A stretch of DNA of 64,000 nt from JAFNAG01 sp963739235 (GTDB taxonomy: Bacteria; Acidobacteriota; UBA6911): positions 1 through 64,000 of the forward strand of contig CAVTZY010000028.1 in the NCBI GenBank assembly GCA_963739235.1. The letters run 5' to 3'. Below are positions 27,962 to 36,823 of the stretch, in pieces. A program made the position numbers and the translations under genes. Positions within the stretch are counted from its first letter, which is position 1. Each line of letters starts with the position of its first letter. The notes under the pieces were generated by a model. That model saw only the letters and a program-made list of their open reading frames with translations, searched no databases and was not told the DNA's origin.

Positions 27962-29650
27962 TGAGTTGGGACGGTCGCTCGTGCCATCCTCAGCGACAGT
28001 CGGGGATCGCTGGCGGACCAGATCAACCGGCGCGGCCCTGTGGAAGTGCCGGTTTTGCGCCATACGCCAAACCGAACCCGCCGCGCCGAGCCCCCGGCGG
28101 CCGCCGTATTGCCTCGCCGCGATCTGATCTTCTTCAACGGGCTGGGCGGATTCACCCCGGATGGGCGCGAGTACGTGATTACGACCGCGCCCGGACAAGT
28201 GACGCCGGCGCCCTGGGTGAATGTATTGGCGAACCCAAACTTCGGAACGGTCGTCTCGGAGAGCGGCTTTGCCTACACCTGGAGCGAAAATGCCCACGAG
28301 TTCCGTCTCACTCCCTGGTACAACGATCCCGTTAGCGATGCGAGCGGAGAAGCCATTTATATTCGCGACGAAGAGCTGGGCCACTTCTGGTCCCCGACGC
28401 CGCTGCCCAGCCCCGGAGCGACGCCCTACGCCACACGACACGGATTCGGCTACAGCGTCTTTGAGCACATGGAGCGCGGCATCCGCTCCGAGCTGTGGGT
28501 GTATGTGGCCCGGGACGCGCCGATCAAGTTCACGGTGTTGAAAGTGCGCAACGAGTCCGGCCGATCCCGCCGCCTCTCCGCCACAGGCTATGCGGAATGG
28601 GTGCTGGGAGATCTGCGCCCGAAATCCGCCATGCACGTGATCACCGAAGTCGACCTCAACAGCGGCGCGCTCTTCGCGCGGAACTTTTACAACACAGAGT
28701 TTGCCGATCGGATTGCGTTTTTCGACGTGGACGATCCGGCTCGAACCGTCAGCGCCGACCGGACGGAGTTCCTGGGGCGAAATGGTACGCTGCGGAGCCC
28801 GGCCGCCATGACTCGCTCGCGGCTTTCCGGCAAGGTGGGAGCCGCGTTGGATCCCTGCGCCGCACTCCAGGTTCCATTCGAGCTCGCCGACGGGCAAGAG
28901 CGTGAGTTCATTTTCAGGCTCGGCGTCGGGCGAAACACCCATGAAGCCGGCAACCTGGTGCATCGCTTCCGGGGATCGGCCGCAGCGCGCGGTGCGTCGA
29001 GGCGGTGTGGGAGTACTGGAAGCGCACGCTCGGCGCGGTGAATGTGGAAACCCCCGACCCGGCCCTTGATGTCCTGACCAACGGTTGGCTCTTATACCAG
29101 ACGCTTGCGTGCCGCCTCTGGGCGCGGAACGGATACTACCAGCCAGGGCGCGCCTTCAGTTTCCGCGATCAGTTGCAGGACGTGATGGCGCTCCTCCACG
29201 CCGAGCCTCACCTCCTGCGCGAACACTTGCTCCTCTGCGCGGGACGCCAGTTTCAGGCGGGAGATGTTCAGCATTGGTGGCATCCCCCCTCGGGCCGGGG
29301 CGTGCGTACGCACTGTTCGGATGATTACCTCTGGCTGCCGTTGGCGGCGAGCCGCTACGTTTTGAGCACAGGAGACACCGGGGTGCTGGATGAGCCCGTT
29401 CACTTTATTGAAGGCCGCCCGGTAAAAGCGGAGGAGGACTCGTACTACGATCTGCCAGGGCGGTCGGAAGAAGCGGCCAGTTTGTATGAACATTGCGTCC
29501 GCTCCATCCAGAGAGGTCTCCGCATGGGTGAGCACGGCCTGCCTCTGATGGGTTCCGGTGACTGGAATGACGGCATGAACCTGGTGGGAGAACACGGCAA
29601 AGGCGAAAGCGTCTGGCTGGGATTTTTCCTTTATGAAGTGCTGACCCTCC
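27962..29650 (+). pseudogene. Cyclic beta-1,2-glucan synthase / GH94 phosphorylase, broken gene
   Basis: Family-like sequence begins just after an in-frame stop at 27962-27964, with ARAILSDSRGSLADQINRRG, LPRRDLIFFNGLGGFTPDGR and GFGYSVFEHMERGIRSELWV. This is the linker and phosphorylase part of ChvB/NdvB-type proteins. A missing base near 28995 shifts the frame. The second frame continues EAVWEYWKRTLGAVNV, FSFRDQLQDVMALL, HHWWHP-like VQHWWHPPSG and the catalytic MGSGDWNDGMN with its general-acid Asp. Similarity stops abruptly at FFLYEVLT (about 29645). The glycosyltransferase-84 N-terminus and the last part of the phosphorylase domain are missing, so the gene is truncated at both ends and frameshifted. 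It is not expected to be functional. Confidence 0.82.
28103..28153 (+). repeat. Partial GH94 duplicate, copy B
   Basis: This is the same 51-52 base segment as 25865-25916, here in frame within the broken GH94 gene. The 2.2 kb between the two copies contains the TIGR04255/HicBA-like operon, suggesting that this cargo split or duplicated the gene on insertion. Confidence 0.85.
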
Positions 29651-29865
29651 CGTCGGTCTGTATCGATTACACTATGATCCCCGGACCCGCAGGGCCACAT
29701 ACGTTCCCAAAAACCATGACGGTTGCGCCGGGCAGGATCTTTCAGGCACTATCAGCTGTCTCGCCCCATGCTATTCCTCACCAAACAGTGAGAAGCGATT
29801 TCCTAATATTCGGGAAGCGAAGAAGCAGGCTTGAGTGTCACCGGTGGGCGGAGTATGCTCTGGTC

Positions 29866-30117
29866 ATGACACGGGAGGAGCTTCTGCGGCGAATCTGGAT
29901 CGATCCAGCACGTTGTGCCGGCAAACCCTGTATTCGCGGGCATCGGATTTGGGTTTCTCTGATCCTCGACCTGCTGGCCTCTGGTAGCACCGTGCCAGAG
30001 ATTCTGGAAACCTATCCCGGACTGACTGAAGAAGACATTCGCGCCTGCATCGCCTATGGATCGGAAATGTCACGCGAGCGGTATGTCTCTATTCCGCTTG
30101 AACCTGTCGGAACATGA
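29866..30117 (+). CDS. DUF433 family antitoxin
   Basis: An 83-residue protein: RIWIDPARCAGKPCIRGHRI is the DUF433 hallmark, followed by VSLILDLLASGSTVPEILET and PGLTEEDIRACIAYG, the helix-turn-helix part. The ATG at 29866 is chosen because the upstream open frame belongs to the GH94 debris. The stop overlaps the next gene's start by ATGA. DUF433 proteins are antitoxins of DUF5615 (PIN-like) toxins. Confidence 0.88.
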   Translation: MTREELLRRIWIDPARCAGKPCIRGHRIWVSLILDLLASGSTVPEILETYPGLTEEDIRACIAYGSEMSRERYVSIPLEPVGT

Positions 30118-30485
30118 GACTGAAACTCGACGAGAACCTGGGAAAACGCGGGCAGTCCATTCTCCAAGCAGCCGGTCACGACGTTTCCACCATCGCTCAT
30201 CAACAATTGGGTGGCGCAACCGACGAAGAATTGATCGAAAAGTGTCGGTGTGAAAGGCGGGGGCTGGTCAGCCTGGATTTGGACTTTGCCAACCCATTGC
30301 GCTTTCAACCCAGCCAATACCCCGGCATCGCGGTGTTGCGTCTTGCGTCCAAACCAAATGCAGCCGATTTGGCGAATCTCATCCGCACCCTTGCCCGCGC
30401 GTTGACAGGCAACTCAATCGCCGGAAAACTCTGGATCGTGGAATCAGGCAGGGTGCGTGTCTATCAAGAACCCGAACTGGATTGA
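30114..30485 (+). CDS. DUF5615 PIN-like toxin
   Basis: A 123-residue protein with the DUF5615 pattern: MRLKLDENLGKR at the start (first acidic residue of the PIN-like site), HDVSTIAHQQLGGATDEELI, then LVSLDLDFAN with the paired acidic residues, and YPGIAVLRLAS. It is coupled to the DUF433 gene by an ATGA overlap. Known pairs of this type are toxin-antitoxin modules with a predicted RNase toxin. The gene is intact. Confidence 0.88.
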   Translation: MRLKLDENLGKRGQSILQAAGHDVSTIAHQQLGGATDEELIEKCRCERRGLVSLDLDFANPLRFQPSQYPGIAVLRLASKPNAADLANLIRTLARALTGNSIAGKLWIVESGRVRVYQEPELD

Positions 30486-30539
30486 ACCGGCAACATTCCA
30501 AAGCTGCCACGCGAAGCGCCGACTTGTAGGCCGGATCGC

Positions 30540-30903
30540 CAAGGTAGACGCGCGATTTATGCCGTAAATGCGGACGCAGTCGTCACCAAGGCCAGCTTGA
30601 TCGACGAGAGGCTGGCCAGCACGGGTAGAGCTCGATCCTTCGCAACGCTGATCCTGAGTCTTTTTACCATTGTAGGACGCGGGTTCACCGCGAGTGGTCT
30701 GTTCGGCATCGTTGCTTTTGTTGTTGCGCGACGGATCCACGAGATCGCCATCAGGAGGCCCGTTGGCGCACCGGCACGACAACATCCTCTGGGTGGTAGT
30801 TCACGAGGCGGAGTCCGCGGCTACGTTTGGGTCGGCCAGCGGCATTCTGGTTGGTCGATGGCTGTCAGAATTTCTCAAGAGACAGCTGCATAGTGGCGGT
30901 TAA
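30540..30903 (+). pseudogene. Remnant of an ADOP/MacB-type permease C-terminus
   Basis: Two adjacent frames together give the end of an ADOP permease: SFATLILSLFTIVG, ASGLFGIVAFVVARRIHEIAIR (family: YGVVSYTVGQRTREIGLRMA), then in the next frame HDNILWVVVHEA and GILVGRWLSEFLKRQL. The frame changes near 30770. Nothing of the N-terminal 700 residues is present. This is debris of a second ADOP gene beside the intact one at 4084-6492. Confidence 0.7.
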
Positions 30904-30923
30904 TGCCTGATCCGCCTCCCGAT

Positions 30924-32800
30924 TCAGGACAGCATAGCCCACGACCGAATTATCTTAAAGGGAGGCTGACTTTCAGACTCTCGAGGGCCTTCCAGAGATT
31001 TTTTCTGCGGCGATTGCTTCAGCTTCCATTCCTGAAGGATCCTGTCGCACGAAGGTCGATCTAGATCGCGAACCACCGCAAGCCACTCGGCGCAATCCGT
31101 GTAATTCCCGCAGCTCTTTTCCGGGTCTGGTACAAGGCGATAGGCGTTTTGCTTCCAGAATTGCATCACTCTGGGAAATAGCTCGGAGGCTCCCGAACGT
31201 CCTAGCCAAGCTCGCCGGGTTTCGGTCAGGCGGCGATCTCCCTGTTTGCCCCGATCGAGGATACGATTCAACACAGTAGAGATAGTAGAGAGTCGAGAAT
31301 CCAAATCCAGGTCAAGCGTCAGCACTTCGAGGCTCCGCAGTTCTCGCTGGAGAGATTCCTGGGTTTCCCCCATTTCATCCATCCATCTGAAGACTGCGTT
31401 CTTGAGAGCTAGCGTGCCATTGGCGCCGGCTCGAGCTGCGTCTACGAGGGAATGAACCCATGTGGGTTGGCGCTCTTCCTTGTTGCCACTGAATGACTCG
31501 AGAGAAGCTCTGTCGATCAGCTCTTTCCACTCCTCATAGAGCTGTTCCCGCATGCTGTCGAACCTGGGAGAGGGAAATCGACGAATCGCCTCCAACACCG
31601 CATCACCTTCTCTCCAACGGCGCAGCGTCAGGAGTTGGAACCGGAGTGCGCAGGCCGCCTCTTCGTCTTTCAAGGCCTGCGCGAGCTTGAGCCAATACCT
31701 TAGTAGAGAAATGACTGCAGGGTCTTTCCCGCCCTGGGAAAGCAGAGACCCGCGGCTGACAAGAAGCTCCTTCTTTGCGTCCAAGCCGGCCCCCTCCCCG
31801 GTGCGCAGCATATAGCGCACGGTTTGATCAACCAGGATCAGGCCATCCTGGAAGGCTTTGCGCGCCCACAGGTCTTCGATCAGGGGGAGGGCAAGCTTCC
31901 AGTTTTGCGCGATGCCACTGCGGCAGGCTTCCAGGTATCGTGGCGGATCCCATCTGTGGCAGACTCCCTATAGAGACTGCACCACGCTTCGTGGACAGGC
32001 TTCAAGGCTTGTGCCCAATGGCCGGACTGGCCGTTGTCGATGATTCCTTGGAGTATACCTTTCTGGGATTCTGCCTCGAGTGTCAGGATAAAATCGTTGA
32101 TAACGTCATCATCCAATCCCACATTGCAGGATTCCTCAAACAGACAAATCTTATCGGTAAATCCGAAGGCGCCAAGCTTGTCACGCATTGCGATGCCCCA
32201 TTCCCACTGGAGCAGGCAGCGTGTCACTTCCGGACCAAATACAATCCCTTCTCCGGTGTCTTCCATCCACTCGGGCAATCCTGCTCCGACTTCTTCAGCA
32301 GTGCTTCTCAGAGAATCCGCGAAAGAAAATCCCGGATCCAGATTCTGCTGCAATACTGGGGGCAGAAGAACTCGCACCCTTGCCGCGATGGGCTCGAGAT
32401 CTTCAGCAAAGCAAGAGGTGTCCAGATAAGGCGGTTCCCAGTGATGCTCCTGGAGGACATATTTCCCGTCCTCATCGCCGGTTTCGGCAACGCAGCTATT
32501 CCATTCTTCCCAGGCTGAATCCCATTCCTCCCGGATCTTGTCGACACTCGGCCGAAGCTCATTCACAGCGGGGGATTCGGCACTCGGAGAGAGCAATTGC
32601 CTCAGTATTGCCATTGTTTCCGGCTGCAGTCTTTCGGCGAGCCGTTCGAGGGTCGCCCCGTCCATAACGAGCAAGCATGCGGCAAGCGCTTGCCTGACTT
32701 CCTCGCGTGAGAGCTTGGCGGACAGCACGTCAAGCAGGCTGAGTTCCTCTGATCTGGTACCTGACTCTTTTTTGTGTCTTCGGTCTCTCGTGGTTACCAT
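30924..32800 (-). pseudogene. Uncharacterised ~625-residue protein, one frameshift
   Basis: Two minus-strand frames join into one gene. The first runs from ATG 32800 to about 31950 (VTTRDRRHKKESGTRSEELS ... ALKPVHEAWCSLYRESATD). After a one-base slip at about 31945-31950 the second continues DPPRYLEACRSGIAQNWKLA, LPLIEDLWARKAFQDGL and on to 30924. The family is unknown to me. The protein is soluble, acidic at first, then largely helical with repeated ~35-residue helix pairs rich in Leu, Arg and Glu. This suggests an alpha-solenoid. No catalytic motif stands out. It follows the small zinc-finger-like gene at 32857-33279 by 56 bases on the same strand and probably forms an operon with it. Confidence 0.6.
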
Positions 32801-32856
32801 CGGAGATCTTCCTTGACAGACTGGTTTTAGGCTGGACGGCTTTCATGCCGCAGCGA

Positions 32857-33279
32857 TTAGAGCGGGATATCATCGTGGCTGATGTCCTCGGATTCAGGTG
32901 TCTGGCGTGTGGTGGTTCCGCATTGTTCATTCTCGCAGATGTAGTCCATATCGAATTCGCGGTCTTCAAGTTCGTCTTCCTCCCATTCCCTCTCCAACTT
33001 TCTCAGGAATGCACGAGCCTTCACATCTTCAGCGGCAAGGTGCTCCGCATATTTGCGAATGCGCTCGTCAGGATGGCTCAGGAACTTTTCGAAGGACTTG
33101 CAACATTTTCGTCCGATGATTCCTTCGATGGTCACGTTACGCTCGAGATTGCGAACGGCCTGTCGGTAATTCAGCTCTGCCTTGCCCAGCGTAGCGCAGT
33201 CCCTGCAAAGATGGCGCGCATGGCCACGGCCGGAAAATTTTTCGTTGGCCGAAGGACGAATAGGAAAAACGAGCTGCAT
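32857..33279 (-). CDS. Uncharacterised protein with Cys pairs, partner of the downstream gene
   Basis: A 140-residue protein, unknown family. It has HARHLCRDCATLGKAELNYR near residues 20-39 (a CxxC pair after a His), KCCKSFEKF near 58-66, and a C-terminal CENEQC. These suggest one or two zinc sites. The middle and C-terminal half are highly charged and helical (LRKLEREWEEDELEDREFD). The ribosome site before the ATG at 33279 is weak. It is the upstream gene of a two-gene unit with the large helical protein. Confidence 0.5.
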   Translation of the reverse strand: MQLVFPIRPSANEKFSGRGHARHLCRDCATLGKAELNYRQAVRNLERNVTIEGIIGRKCCKSFEKFLSHPDERIRKYAEHLAAEDVKARAFLRKLEREWEEDELEDREFDMDYICENEQCGTTTRQTPESEDISHDDIPL

Positions 33280-33982
33280 TGTGACACGCGGGTAAGGTGT
33301 TTTGCCTCGCTCGCTACTTCCGATATGGGGGTCTTATGTCAACTTCCGGGCAAGTCGATCCCGAAATCCAGTCGGAATCACGTCCCCGCGAGGATTGTAA
33401 TCCCAAAAGGGCCGTTGGGATGCGGGATTTTTTGACAACCCCTCCTATAGGCCGGGGCAGATAAGCAACCCTCCACGCCGTCTTGCCTCGCGTCCCTCAG
33501 CAAAGACGCGCGCCGTTCTCCTCCAAATCCGTCGCGCACTCCTCGGTAATCGATGTTGCCGGGGCGATCGGCGGCGGCCTGGAGGGCAGGCCTAGGCACT
33601 CCAGGATGTTCTAACACGGGACCCGCCAGTCAAAATGCAGCTTGATTTTCCTACCGCGGCCTTCGGCCGCAACCAAAGTTGAGAGCATCAGCCAGATTCT
33701 GCTGACTGGTTTTTCTTTTTTGGCAATCAAAAAAACACAAGCCGAATTCTCCGATTCGCGCTTATGGCCTTGGTGTTTTGCGATCGCCGAAAAAAGACCG
33801 CGAGCTATTGCTTCGGTAGCGGCAGGGTGCTCCCTCCGGCGATGACAGGCAGTCAGAAAAACCTGCTGCCATCTGCATACCTCCTGATGCAAAATCAGGA
33901 GATACCGCCTTATCTAAGGTCCCGAAGATGGGACTGGCGCGATGAGCCGGAGACACCGGGCTCATTCCGCGGAGGGAGCCCC
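33280..33982. other. Long intergenic region with hairpins
   Basis: Seven hundred bases without a convincing gene. At 33653-33670 GCGGCC/GGCCGC forms a tight hairpin. At 33687-33720 an imperfect stem (TCAG..CTGA) is followed by TTTTTCTTTTTT, resembling a rho-independent terminator read on the plus strand. From about 33930 the sequence leads into GGAGGGAG (33971-33978), the ribosome site of the next gene. The frame of that gene is open back to 33764, but the upstream part has no protein-like character. Confidence 0.45.
33687..33721 (+). terminator. Possible rho-independent terminator
   Basis: An imperfect stem, CAGC(C)AG...CT-GCTG, is followed by a run of eleven T in twelve bases. There is no complete plus-strand gene directly upstream, so it may insulate the following gene from read-through. 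Confidence 0.35.
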
Positions 33983-35545
33983 ATGGAATTATTTGTACGC
34001 AAACACAAGAAAAAGATCAAGGCCACGCTGGGATGTTTCGATCGCATGCTCTTTCGCGGCTACCTGCCGATTCAGTCCGGCTGGGCCATGGCTCAATTCC
34101 TCAATCAAAAAGATATCCGCTGCCCGAATCTGAAAGACTTTTTGACGGAGAACGCCAGCCGGGTCAACGATCACGCCAAGGCCATGGCGGCGAAACTCGG
34201 CCGTCCTTTTCAGTACCTGACCGCTCCTACTCGAAAGGAGGATTTGGCCCGGAAGATGGCCGAGAACGAAGGGATCAAGCACGGATTAGTCTGCGTCTTC
34301 TCGGTGCTGGAGCCGTGCCGGTCGTTCTCCTTCAAGTTCCAAATCGGTCGTCCGTACGTCCAATCAGCGAGGCGGAAATGCCTGTTTCTCTATTTCTATT
34401 TCATGGATCGGGATTTTGGCTTGATCCATGTCAAGCTGCAGACCTGGTTTCCCATGCAGATCCAGGTTTACGTCAACGGGCATGAATGGTTAGCGCGCAA
34501 GCTCGCCGCCCACAAGATTGACTTCACCAAGCACGATAACGTTTTCGCCCACGTCGAAGACTGGCAACGCGCGCAGAAGTTCGCGGATCGCTTCGCCGGC
34601 CTGAACTGGCCGCGGATCCTGGAACGATATGCGCGCCGTGTAAATCCCCTTATGAAAGACTGGCTCCATGGGTTCCAACACTACTGGGTGACGTCCCAGA
34701 GCGAGTACTCCACCGACATCATCTTTCAATCTTCTTCTGACTTGAGGGAACTCTTCCCTCGTTTACTCAGCCACAGCACCCTGTGCTTTGGCGCCAAGGA
34801 GGTCATGAGCTTTCTTGGAAGGAAACTTACTGGGCACTTCCTGGGTGAAATCGTCTCCGACACGAAAGCCGGCGGCGGGCTCCGGCGCATCCCCGGGGCC
34901 AGGATCAAACATCGCGTCAAAGAGAACTGGCTGAAAATGTACGACAAGGCCGGTTCGGTTCTTCGGGTCGAGATGGTCATCAACAATCCCGGGGAATTTA
35001 AAGTCAGAAAGAGAGTCGCTCGCAAAGGCAAGCAAGCCATGGAGTGGGTTCCTATGAGGAAAAGCGTGGCGTATCTCTTTCGCTACCAAGAGGTCTCTCG
35101 GCGGGCAAATCACCGATACCTTGATGCGCTGGCGGTCGTCGACGATCCTACGCCTGCGATCCGACAACTCGACCACATCACCACGCGCAAGACCACGGCA
35201 TCCGGGCGCGGCGTGCGAGCTTTCAATCCGCTTTCTCGAGATGACACTCTGCTATTCAAAGCAATGATGTCGGGAGAGCATTGTATCCGCGGACTCTCTA
35301 ATGCCGACATACGCACGCACCTCGAAGGTTCCATGCACTTACAAGATTTTGCCAATGATGTAAAACGCCAAAGCGCCAAGGTCAGTCGAATCCTCAGTCG
35401 CTTTCACGCCCACAAACTCATTGCCAAGATACCGCGCACTCGAAGATGGAGAGTCACCGATCGTGGCAGGCGGGTCATGGCAGCGTCGTTATCCCTAAGG
35501 GATGCTGCGTTTCCTGAACTCTATCAAAGAGCCATTGCAGCATGA
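33983..35545 (+). CDS. Orphan 520-residue family with C-terminal winged helix
   Basis: The start is ATG at 33983 after GGAGGGAG; the open frame runs further upstream without protein-like sequence. The protein begins MELFVRKHKKKIKATLGCFD and has RKCLFLYFYFMDRDFGLIHV, LQTWFPMQIQVYVNGHEWLA, GARIKHRVKENWLKMYDKAG and VLRVEMVINNP as its densest conserved-looking blocks. These are rich in Arg, Lys, Tyr and Trp like nucleic-acid enzymes. The last 90 residues look like a winged helix (LSNADIRTHLEG ... KVSRILSRFHAHKLIAKIP). I remember near-identical architectures occurring as multi-copy hypothetical proteins in Acidobacteriota and Planctomycetota, without an assigned function. A mobile-element protein is possible. 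No terminal repeats were found. Confidence 0.6.
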   Translation: MELFVRKHKKKIKATLGCFDRMLFRGYLPIQSGWAMAQFLNQKDIRCPNLKDFLTENASRVNDHAKAMAAKLGRPFQYLTAPTRKEDLARKMAENEGIKHGLVCVFSVLEPCRSFSFKFQIGRPYVQSARRKCLFLYFYFMDRDFGLIHVKLQTWFPMQIQVYVNGHEWLARKLAAHKIDFTKHDNVFAHVEDWQRAQKFADRFAGLNWPRILERYARRVNPLMKDWLHGFQHYWVTSQSEYSTDIIFQSSSDLRELFPRLLSHSTLCFGAKEVMSFLGRKLTGHFLGEIVSDTKAGGGLRRIPGARIKHRVKENWLKMYDKAGSVLRVEMVINNPGEFKVRKRVARKGKQAMEWVPMRKSVAYLFRYQEVSRRANHRYLDALAVVDDPTPAIRQLDHITTRKTTASGRGVRAFNPLSRDDTLLFKAMMSGEHCIRGLSNADIRTHLEGSMHLQDFANDVKRQSAKVSRILSRFHAHKLIAKIPRTRRWRVTDRGRRVMAASLSLRDAAFPELYQRAIAA

Positions 35546-35575
35546 TTCTTCTTGCATAAAAGCAAAGATATCATG

Positions 35576-35593
35576 GATAAAGAATCTATCCGT
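35576..35593 (+). repeat. 18-base inverted repeat, left copy
   Basis: GATAAAGAATCTATCCGT here is an exact inverted match to 43112-43129. It lies at the switch from GC-rich to AT-rich DNA, just upstream of an isoprenylcysteine-methyltransferase-like gene. The other copy lies next to a second gene of the same superfamily. Confidence 0.7.
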
Positions 35594-35627
35594 CAGGCGC
35601 ATTAGGTGTATGGCAGGAGAATCATCC

Positions 35628-36197
35628 ATGATAGTAAAACTAATCATCATCATAGCCTTCTCGTACTTGTATGGGTTCTTTGAAGTTTTTATGAATTTTC
35701 GGCAAAGAAATAATGGCACTGTCGCAACATCAAACGATAAGGGGAGTTTACGGTTGTTGTACATACTCATTACGGTCGGATATCTTTTATCCTTTTCAAT
35801 CGGCGCAACAACAATCGGCAGGATCTATCAGTGGAATACCTATTTTGCAGTTGGGGCTGTGTTGGTGGTCACAGGTCTCATCATCAGAATACAGTCAATG
35901 CGGATCTTAAGACAATACTTTACCTATTCGGTTGCAAAAGTTGAGGGTCACAAATTGATCGAAACAGGCTTGTATAAAACCATCAGGCATCCTGGATATT
36001 TGGGACAACTCCTCATCTTCCTCGGAATTTCGACCTCGTTGTCAAATTGGTTGTCTATCTTGGTGATGATGATTCCCGTTGCGATTGGATACGTATACCG
36101 CATCAGCGTGGAGGAAATATTTATGACCGAACAATTGGGACAGGATTATTTGAATTATCAAAAACGGACAAAAAGAATTGTCCCGCTGATATATTGA
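35628..36197 (+). CDS. Isoprenylcysteine methyltransferase-like (ICMT) membrane protein, AT-rich
   Basis: A 189-residue integral membrane protein with about five hydrophobic segments. The ICMT/PEMT signature is near the C-terminus: LIETGLYKTIRHPGYLGQLL, where RHPxYxG contacts S-adenosylmethionine, and the closing YRISVEEIFMTEQLGQDYLNY with the EE pair. The start at 35628 follows CAGGAGA; Met at 35610 is an alternative. Codon use is clearly AT-rich (many ATA, AAA, TTT), unlike its neighbours, so recent transfer is likely. The methyl acceptor in bacteria is unknown. Confidence 0.82.
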   Translation: MIVKLIIIIAFSYLYGFFEVFMNFRQRNNGTVATSNDKGSLRLLYILITVGYLLSFSIGATTIGRIYQWNTYFAVGAVLVVTGLIIRIQSMRILRQYFTYSVAKVEGHKLIETGLYKTIRHPGYLGQLLIFLGISTSLSNWLSILVMMIPVAIGYVYRISVEEIFMTEQLGQDYLNYQKRTKRIVPLIY

Positions 36198-36260
36198 AAC
36201 AAGTTGAATTACGGTATAAATAAATCTCCAAGTCCATTTGATCGTGGAGATTGTTGATAT

Positions 36261-36600
36261 TTATATCCACTTCAAGAAGCCGAGAAAAACGATCAGGCAC
36301 AAGGCATTGAACGCCCATAACCCACCGACAACTTGTAGTTTTTGCTTGAACTCTTCCATATCATAAACCCAGAAAGCAAAGAGGAAGAACCATAAATATC
36401 CGAAGAGGAAAATGAACAACGGCATCCCGCGATTCCGCCATGACCAATCCCATGTCAGCGCGTAGGCTGGGTTGAGGAAGTATTCGATGAAGACTGAAAA
36501 TGCCGAACCACCAATCGCCACTGCCCAGCGGTTGTTGATGTCGAGGTACTTAAAGTTCTTATCGGGGGTGAAGCATCTTTGTCCAAATACATAGGTCGGG
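36261..36600 (-). pseudogene. C-terminal fragment of an AT-rich membrane protein
   Basis: The minus-strand frame is open from about 36627 to the stop at 36261. It reads TPDKNFKYLDINNRWAVAIG, then SVFIEYFLNPAYALTWDWSW, MPLFIFLFGYLWFFLFAFWV and LCLIVFLGFLKWI: three hydrophobic segments. There is no plausible start codon with a ribosome site; the GTG at 36521 falls inside the conserved-looking part. It is the tail of a longer membrane protein cut near 36600. It shares the low GC of the ICMT gene facing it, so the two probably arrived together. Confidence 0.6.
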
Positions 36601-36747
36601 GAGACGGCACAAGTTGACAGAAAGACTCAACTCGGAAGCTGAGCCACGCCTCGGAGCCGAGACCTGATCACAAGCTTGTTACGACTATCGTGCAGCCTCA
36701 CTAGCCCCTAAACCAGCATGATTTTTTAGCGAAAAAAGATGAAACAA

Positions 36748-36823
36748 CCTGGAATGTGCGTCGTTATTGGTTATAATAGGAATTAGCAAATAACCACTAC
36801 AACCAAAAGGAGCACATTCCAGG
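36748..36823 (+). promoter_or_regulatory. Inverted repeat around the transposase promoter and start
   Basis: CCTGGAATGTGC (36748-36759) and its exact reverse complement (36812-36823) flank 52 bases. The right arm lies between the AAAAGGAG ribosome site (36805-36812) and the GTG start. A perfect TATAAT lies between the arms at 36772-36777. RNA that reads in from outside would fold and hide the start; RNA begun at the internal promoter would lack the left arm. Confidence 0.6.
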
